A DNA stretch of 32,498 bases from a bacterium CG2_30_37_16. Lineage in GTDB: Bacteria; Patescibacteriota; CPR2. Location: assembly GCA_001872945.1 (NCBI GenBank), contig MNYC01000019.1:1-32498 (forward strand), written 5' to 3'. A model generated the notes under the pieces. It had not been told where the DNA came from. It saw nothing but the letters and a program-made list of their open reading frames with translations, and did not search any database. Shown here piece after piece: positions 27,339 to 32,498 of this stretch. Within the stretch, counting starts at the first letter, position 1. The number at the start of each line of letters is the position of its first letter. Both the position numbers and the translations under genes were made by a program.

Positions 27339-27366
27339 CATTAAAAATCTTTTCAGATTTTTAATG
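27339..27366. repeat. Perfect 12-bp inverted repeat CATTAAAAATCT-TTTC-AGATTTTTAATG
   Basis: Read directly; lies 5' of tRNA-Met. Confidence 0.85.
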
Positions 27367-27371
27367 AGTTT

Positions 27372-27398
27372 TGTCATTCCCGCGAAAGCGGGAATCCA
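27372..27398. repeat. Short REP-like palindrome tgtcattcccgcgaaagcgggaatcca
   Basis: ATTCCCGC/GCGGGAAT hairpin; same family as 5060 and 6887. Confidence 0.85.
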
Positions 27399-27625
27399 TT
27401 CTTTTGCCTCTAACCATAGGCTTTCTGGATTTCGGATCGGGCCTGTCTCGCTTTGCTCATCAAGGCGGGCATGGAATAACTTGTAAAGAACGAGCACAGC
27501 CCTTACTTAAAATCTAAAATTAAGAAATTGATTCGAAATTCTTAATTCAAAATTTTTCATTTATCTCAACCATTTTAACAAAAAAAACGTATCTTTTCAA
27601 TTGTTTTGGTATAATTCCTTACTTA

Positions 27626-27653
27626 AAAAGCCTACCCATGTTTGGCAGGCTTT
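27626..27653 (-). terminator. Rho-independent terminator downstream of M23 gene
   Basis: Reverse-strand AAAGCCTGCC aaacatg GGTAGGCTTT TT. Confidence 0.75.
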
Positions 27654-27659
27654 AGTTTT

Positions 27660-28442
27660 CTACTCCAAGGCTTTTTGGAAAATATCTGTTACATTAGTCA
27701 AAAAGTTCATTGTTTGTGTAGGTATTTTTTCAGTTTTTTCAGCAGCTTTTGTGAAGAAATTAAATATGTCGAAAACCGGTTTATACTGACTGGGCACCAG
27801 CCCAATCTCTTCTAGTCCAGTTCCCCTATGAGAGTTTATATATCCCGCCGAAGGATCTTCGTCTGTTGTCGCATCTGAAGGATCATAATAGTTCTTTTTT
27901 ATATCGTCTATGGTTCTGGGCCAATAGTCTGCGGCAAGCCTTACTTTTCGAATTTCTAAATGCAAATGAGGAGCATAGCGGTTACCCGCCCCTTTGCCTA
28001 TCGTGCCAATTTGCGTTTTCTTATAAATTTCCTGCCCTTTTTCTACGGAAATGATGTTTAGATGCGCATACATTGACCAGCACATAGTGCCGTCTAAATT
28101 CGTATGTTCAATTTGAACTATATTGCCCCACACCGGATACCAACCGGCATCAATCACTGTGCCTGAAGCAACAGCATAAACGGGATCATTAAAATCATCG
28201 CCCGGACTTCGGTTCCAGTCCTCACCCGGATGTCCGGGCCAAACGCCTCCGTATTTTAGATATTCCTTACTTAATCTGTCACCGGCATTAATAACATAAA
28301 CCCTTGCTCCGGCCGGTTGTCCGCTATGCCCTAACGGATAAACATAGCCATCAGCGTATAATACTGCCCAAGCATTTTCCACGAAACTTCCCATAAATAT
28401 CACCGTCAAAATAATCAAAACTAAAAGACACCGATTCCGCAC
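27660..28442 (-). CDS. Secreted M23 (LytM-like) metallopeptidase
   Basis: Signal peptide; HPGEDW, VYAVASGTVIDAGWY, GNIVQIEHTN, HLHLEIRK. Confidence 0.9.
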   Translation of the reverse strand: MRNRCLLVLIILTVIFMGSFVENAWAVLYADGYVYPLGHSGQPAGARVYVINAGDRLSKEYLKYGGVWPGHPGEDWNRSPGDDFNDPVYAVASGTVIDAGWYPVWGNIVQIEHTNLDGTMCWSMYAHLNIISVEKGQEIYKKTQIGTIGKGAGNRYAPHLHLEIRKVRLAADYWPRTIDDIKKNYYDPSDATTDEDPSAGYINSHRGTGLEEIGLVPSQYKPVFDIFNFFTKAAEKTEKIPTQTMNFLTNVTDIFQKALE

Positions 28443-28622
28443 TCAAACCACCCCCCTGAATAATTTTTTTTATCGGTCATCTATTATATAGTTCATTTAT
28501 TCAAAACTAACTACGGCTAATTCGAATAAACTAATTGTTCTTTTTTCTAAATTTCAAAAAACTGTCCGCAACCCTCTAAAATTAATGTTATCAAAAAAAC
28601 ACTATCTTAAGCAATAATATTT

Positions 28623-28844
28623 TTATTGGTTTTGGTCTTGGGTATTTTGTTGATTGTTAACTTTGTCTTTCAAATCATTTGCTTTGTCGATGGCATCCTG
28701 TCCGGTGTTTATAGTCTTATCTATCTGATCAATTTCTTTACCGGCAATGTATCCCCTTAAAGACACATAAGCGATAATTAAAATAGCAAAAATAACAACG
28801 ACAACAATTATGCCAACCAACCCTTTTTGGTTATTTTTATTCAT
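28623..28844 (-). CDS. Small single-TM protein (73 aa)
   Basis: KGLVGIIVVVVIFAILIIAYVSL TM followed by a polar Gln/Asn-rich tail. Confidence 0.55.
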   Translation of the reverse strand: MNKNNQKGLVGIIVVVVIFAILIIAYVSLRGYIAGKEIDQIDKTINTGQDAIDKANDLKDKVNNQQNTQDQNQ

Positions 28845-28975
28845 AGATTTATTATAACAGATTAGCAGGAATCAGCTAATTATGATTTGAGAGAAATATA
28901 TTTGTCAAATTTCACTAAACAAAAATAGCCAAAAACTATAAGCTAAAGGCTATTTGTAAAAATCTTTGATTTTTC

Positions 28976-29050
28976 TGGTAGCGGGGGCAGGACTCGAACC
29001 TGCGACCTTCGGGTTATGAGCCCGACGAGCTGCCACTGCTCCACCCCGCG
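28976..29050 (-). tRNA. Initiator tRNA-fMet (anticodon CAT), CCA encoded
   Basis: CGCGGGG...CCCCGCT with unpaired first position, three G-C pairs in GGGCTCATAACCC, A-CCA. Confidence 0.94.
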
Positions 29051-29053
29051 TCA
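29039..29053. repeat. 15-bp direct repeat DR1 ctccaccccgcgtca (tRNA-fMet 5' end)
   Basis: Identical to 29276-29290. Confidence 0.9.
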
Positions 29054-29281
29054 ATAATTATCTTTTCGATAGCCAAATGTTGGTTCTTTATATTTCAGTT
29101 GCCAATCATATGCTCTTGCAGCTGTTTTTGAAAAAAAGGAATTACTTGAATTGTGCTGATCTATTCTTACCGTAACATCATGAGTATATCCAACATAATA
29201 CTTGTCTAACATTTTACTATAAATGATGTAAATGTAATAAATTATTCCCTCCAAGCTGCTCCCGACTTGTCGGGACTCCAC
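29051..29281 (-). pseudogene. C-terminally truncated GIY-YIG nuclease-domain ORF
   Basis: YYIYIIYSKMLDKYYVGYTHDVTVRIDQHNSSNSFFSKTAARAYDWQLKYKEP matches GIY-YIG N-terminal half; the later part normally carrying the catalytic Glu is absent. Confidence 0.75.
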
Positions 29282-29290
29282 CCCGCGTCA
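29276..29290. repeat. 15-bp direct repeat DR2 ctccaccccgcgtca
   Basis: Identical to DR1, 237 bp away. Confidence 0.9.
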
Positions 29291-29314
29291 TCAATAATAT
29301 ATTATATACCTTTT

Positions 29315-29698
29315 TTATTTTTTTTCAAGTCTATTTGTTAGAAAAAGCCACCATTTTTCCGGGTTGGATTTTTCCTTTGTTTCTGCTCCCGCAACTTCGG
29401 CCGGCTTGTTATCCGGAGTGATGACAATTACGGTTTCGCCCGGTTTTTGCTTATTTAATTTTTCTCTGGCTACTTTTTCTTTATATTCGTCAGTCTTAAA
29501 ATATTCGATATCGGTTTTTAGCTTTTGATTTTTTTTATCCATTTCTTCAACCTGTTTTTCTAAAGTCGCTAGGTCCCGATCGAATTTATAATTTGTGTAC
29601 ATCTTTTGGCCAACTAAAAAAGCCTCATAAAACATAATGATGATAGCGGCGATAAGCCACAATGGCATTTTTTTTCTAAGCCCGATCGTATTTGACAT
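29315..29698 (-). CDS. FtsB/DivIC-like septum formation initiator protein
   Basis: N-terminal TM then coiled coil DLATLEKQVEEMDKKNQKLKTDIEYFKTDEYKEKVAREKLNKQKPGETVIVI. Confidence 0.8.
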   Translation of the reverse strand: MSNTIGLRKKMPLWLIAAIIIMFYEAFLVGQKMYTNYKFDRDLATLEKQVEEMDKKNQKLKTDIEYFKTDEYKEKVAREKLNKQKPGETVIVITPDNKPAEVAGAETKEKSNPEKWWLFLTNRLEKK

Positions 29699-29727
29699 AA
29701 ATTTATTATAGCAGAATTCAAAAAATA

Positions 29728-29757
29728 TTTACTTTTTTAGTTTTTTCTTGTTATATT
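29728..29757 (+). promoter_or_regulatory. Promoter with extended -10 (TTTACT - 18 nt - TGT TATATT)
   Basis: Precedes the 29803 CDS; similar TGT-TAtaaT -10 to that upstream of 17927. Confidence 0.45.
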
Positions 29758-29802
29758 AACCACAAGCAGTTTGATCCTTAACAAAACAGGGGGTGGAAAA
29801 AT

Positions 29803-30525
29803 TTGGCCGACATATCATATGGCTATGTAGCGGATTGTGACGAAAACCAGCACCATCATGGACTTAAAGAAAGTGATCGCGAGACCCAGCTAGAAAAAGA
29901 CAGGGCTGATGAAAATGCCATAATTAAAAAAATTATAGTAATAGTTGATAATGAACCAGTGATATATCTTGAAATACCTGAACCAATAACATTATATAGA
30001 ATTCATCGCAGTCTTGTTTTAATAGTGTGCGGGGAAAGACATTTAAATTACCATCATTTTTTCGATAATGAAAATAAGTGTATAAAAAAGAAAACCTGTA
30101 TTGGACATTGTAAATATTCGAAAATATGTTGGGCTTGGGAAATTAAACCTTACATTAGGAAAATGCGAAAAGAAGGTAAAGAAATTAAACTCAAAAAGCC
30201 GATTCTGGCCAATCCAATTCCGCACCTATGGGAGCTAGACCACCTTGATATTGACGCTATCAAGGCGCTATTACTTGAGACGGGGAAAAAGTTTAAGAAA
30301 CACGATATAAAAATTGGCCCAATCCATCCGATAATCCGGCCACGAGAGCTTAAAAGCAACCCTGTTATACCACAATATCTAGTTCTAGAAACTTATGTAA
30401 AAAGCATCAATAAATCTGATGTTGTGATAATGACCGATTCTATAGAAATAGATGTCCACGAATTTCTTGGCATACCCCCCAAAAAAGAAAAGACCAAGAG
30501 AGGAAGACGCGCAAGAAATAACTAA
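29803..30525 (+). CDS. Orphan hypothetical protein with Cys4 cluster, TTG start
   Basis: SD GGGGGTGG before TTG; CIKKKTCIGHCKYSKIC (C-x5-C-x3-C-x5-C); basic C-terminus KKEKTKRGRRARNN; terminator 3'. Confidence 0.7.
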   Translation: MADISYGYVADCDENQHHHGLKESDRETQLEKDRADENAIIKKIIVIVDNEPVIYLEIPEPITLYRIHRSLVLIVCGERHLNYHHFFDNENKCIKKKTCIGHCKYSKICWAWEIKPYIRKMRKEGKEIKLKKPILANPIPHLWELDHLDIDAIKALLLETGKKFKKHDIKIGPIHPIIRPRELKSNPVIPQYLVLETYVKSINKSDVVIMTDSIEIDVHEFLGIPPKKEKTKRGRRARNN

Positions 30526-30532
30526 TATTTGC

Positions 30533-30569
30533 CAAGAGTGAATTGCAAATTGCACTTCACTCTTTTTTT
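30533..30569 (+). terminator. Rho-independent terminator
   Basis: AAGAGTGAA ttgcaaattgca CTTCACTCTT TTTTT. Confidence 0.85.
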
Positions 30570-30591
30570 ATGCCCATATTACATTTTAAAT

Positions 30592-30622
30592 AAAAAAGCC
30601 GGCATTTTTTATTTGCCGGCTT
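30592..30622 (-). terminator. Rho-independent terminator
   Basis: Reverse strand AAGCCGGC aaataaaaaat GCCGGCTT TTTT. Confidence 0.85.
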
Positions 30623-30626
30623 CTAT

Positions 30627-31190
30627 TTATTGAGTTGCATTAGTTTTCGGATATTGCCTTAACAATTTATAATATTCAGGCAGCATATCTTCCGGCGCCG
30701 GATATGCCCAAAACCATTGCAGGGAATGGAAACGATAATATCTTTTATGCATAATCGGATCCGAAAACATAAAGATGTTATCATACCAACTGTAATCATC
30801 GCTCCGTCTAAAATAATAACCATTTTGTCCTTCTCTTACAAACACCGGATCAGCGATGTAATAAATGAAATAATAGGAACCATCCCGGCACTTCATTTGA
30901 AAACTACAGCTTCTGGTAAGCGCATTTCCGAATTCGTCTCTTATTGGCAAGCCATTCTCATCTTTATTAAGCCTTAAATCGGTTCCAATCAATTTGTAAT
31001 CCTGCAGTTCTTTTTTAACAAAAGGTATTGGTCCCAGCATTTCTCGATTATGAAAATAGGGTTTAAAATAAATGACGCAAGCAAGAGCAACTATGATGAC
31101 AAAGGGCAGAATTAACTTTTTTGTATCAAATTTTTTTAATTTATAATTGGATAGCTCCCGACTTTCGGCAGTGTTTTCACCGTCTTTCAT
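30627..31190 (-). CDS. Hypothetical protein with N-terminal TM
   Basis: ATG at 31190 preceded by AAAAAAGGAGGGG; the listed 31250 start lies upstream of this SD. No family recognised. Confidence 0.65.
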   Translation of the reverse strand: MKDGENTAESRELSNYKLKKFDTKKLILPFVIIVALACVIYFKPYFHNREMLGPIPFVKKELQDYKLIGTDLRLNKDENGLPIRDEFGNALTRSCSFQMKCRDGSYYFIYYIADPVFVREGQNGYYFRRSDDYSWYDNIFMFSDPIMHKRYYRFHSLQWFWAYPAPEDMLPEYYKLLRQYPKTNATQ

Positions 31191-31293
31191 CACCAACCCC
31201 TCCTTTTTTAAGGTTCCAACCAAACATATTTGACTAAATACTACCACCATGAATTGTATTTAACAATCGATTGATAAAACCAGCAAAAGATAT

Positions 31294-31321
31294 AAAAAAA
31301 GCCGCTTTTTAAATAAGCGGC
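31294..31321 (-). terminator. Rho-independent terminator
   Basis: Reverse strand GCCGCTT atttaaa AAGCGGC TTTTTTT. Confidence 0.85.
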
Positions 31322-31335
31322 GAAAATCATTATTT

Positions 31336-31641
31336 TTACTTGTTATTATTCTTTTTCGGATCAATATAATTTCCATTTTTTTTTATGCGCTGATAATGGC
31401 CGATTACCTTTCCTTCCTCTTTTGCTGCTTTTAAGGGATCATCAAGCATAAAGAAAGCTCCCTTGTATCCGTCAATAAAATAAAATATTTTTACCGCCCC
31501 ATCATTACATCTTGCTTCTGCATATTCGGTGTCACGGAAATAATTTCTCTCAATTATATTCTGTTTCCCTAGAGTTTTTTCGACAATATCCATTCTTTTT
31601 ATGGTTGTGTAGTAGTTTCGGACAAATGTCTTTGTTGCCAC
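31336..31641 (-). CDS. Hypothetical protein; start uncertain (GTG 31641, ATG 31593, or frameshift from 31700)
   Basis: ORF track; the best SD lies upstream of a different reading frame. Confidence 0.5.
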   Translation of the reverse strand: MATKTFVRNYYTTIKRMDIVEKTLGKQNIIERNYFRDTEYAEARCNDGAVKIFYFIDGYKGAFFMLDDPLKAAKEEGKVIGHYQRIKKNGNYIDPKKNNNK

Positions 31642-31700
31642 ACCCAGCCGTTAAGATCATAACCATCAACAGAGTAAAAATCGATATTCATTAACTTCAA
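31599..31700 (-). CDS. Putative short leader ORF (about 33 aa) overlapping the 31336-31641 gene
   Basis: AAGGAGTGAGGGGA-TTG (31700) then in-frame ATG at 31691; reads MKLMNIDFYSVDGYDLNGWVWQQRHLSETTTQP* ending at 31599. Confidence 0.4.
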   Translation of the reverse strand: MKLMNIDFYSVDGYDLNGWVWQQRHLSETTTQP

Positions 31701-32263
31701 TCCCCTCACTCCTTTTTTAAAGTTCGGACTTAAACTGTGCGTTTATTCTAGCACAAGATATAAAAATTGCCACATGAAGGTGATTTTGGTTAAATGCTCC
31801 GGACTCATGAAATTGTTTACTGTCTTCTGGATCCAATTTCTGTTTTTAAACTTGGCTTGCCAGTTGAAGCTTTAGCGAAAACTGGTCGCAATTACTGAAC
31901 GAAGCTCGAACCTTTTTCGAGCGAAAATCGCTCGAATGATTTGAAACCCCGCCCCAGCGTTTCCGCCCGCCGAAACTCGGCGAGCAAAGCAAAATAATTT
32001 TCTTTTCAATTCTTTAATTTTTCGCGTGACCCTTTTTCTTTTAAAAGGATTTGAAAATTGTTTCGCTTTGATGTCTTGATACCAAGACTGCGGAAACGCT
32101 TCCCACCCCACTGCGCCTACGGCGCGGAGCAGGCGGGCAAAAATTCCTTCCCCCCAACCCCATTCCTTTTCGCCCGCCTGATTGGACGGCCAGAATTTTT
32201 TGCGGGCGGACGGCAGGACCTCAAATTGGGTGGCGGGTGGGGTTAGATTCCAAAGTAATTCTA

Positions 32264-32498
32264 TTACCCCCCTTTTTTTGATATAGCTTGATCAATAGTT
32301 ATTTCCGCCATGTTCATTACATATCCTCGTAAACGATCCAAACTGTCAACCACAATTATCTCTTCAAAAGATTTTACAGCTTTATCTACAGAAAGGATAC
32401 TTTCAATTTCCGGATTCTTATTTAAAATTTTATGAGCTAAAATTTTATCTAATTTTTTTACCATTTCCTCAGAATATTCCAAAAGAGGCAGAACCTTC
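32264..32498 (-). CDS. C-terminal part of an unidentified protein, truncated by window edge
   Basis: Frame stays open to the right edge (...KVLPLLEYSEEMVKKLDKILAHKILNKNPEIESILSVDKAVKSFEEIIVVDSLDRLRGYVMNMAEITIDQAISKKGG*). Confidence 0.5.
   Translation of the reverse strand, partial: KVLPLLEYSEEMVKKLDKILAHKILNKNPEIESILSVDKAVKSFEEIIVVDSLDRLRGYVMNMAEITIDQAISKKGG

Noticed and set aside
28623-28844. 73-aa MNKNNQKGLVGIIVVVVIF protein as a prepilin
   Set aside because: KG followed by a hydrophobic stretch resembles prepilins, but there is no Glu5, no pilin C-terminal module and a polar Q/N tail; left as a small TM protein.
31872-32246. ORFs 31872-32111 (-) and 32058-32246 (+)
   Set aside because: Basic, low-complexity translations of a hairpin-rich GC block; no SD or family match.
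1-32498. CRISPR array, rRNA, rnpB, tmRNA or 4.5S RNA
   Set aside because: No regularly spaced direct repeats and no recognisable core motifs (e.g. GAGGAAAGTCC, GGAAGGAAGCAGCC) seen on either strand.

Overview
The window looks like a chromosomal segment of a small-genome bacterium, probably Patescibacteria/CPR-like. That lineage is inferred from gene content, DUF2298, the type IV pilus gene set and the intergenic repeat style; no search was run. Most genes are on the minus strand and are housekeeping or envelope genes: U32 peptidase, parvulin foldase, PH-domain protein, HD protein, ndk, M16 peptidase, DedA, uppP, DUF2298, lepA, murJ, ftsH, AbiEii-type TA pair, M23 peptidase and an FtsB/DivIC-like protein. 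There are three tRNAs: Arg-CCT, elongator Met-CAT and initiator fMet-CAT. A plus-strand block (18590-24191) is a type IV pilus assembly and minor-pilin operon: pilN, pilO, a small pilP-position gene, pilC, FimT/GspH, PilV, PilW and PilX. Its most striking gene is a PilW-like prepilin with an intact-MIDAS von Willebrand A domain inserted inside the pilin module, a possible single-chain replacement for a PilY1-type tip adhesin. Other notable signals: a truncated GIY-YIG ORF bounded by a 15-bp direct repeat of the tRNA-fMet 5' end; an 86-88 bp MITE-like element present in 2.5 copies, one nested in another repeat and one abutting a start codon; a frameshifted pseudopilin; a consensus sigma70-type promoter driving an ORF-less structured region; several self-contained promoter/SD/terminator cassettes for orphan hypothetical proteins; and intergenic pseudo-palindromes built from iterated short words. 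All calls were made by eye from the sequence and ORF track.
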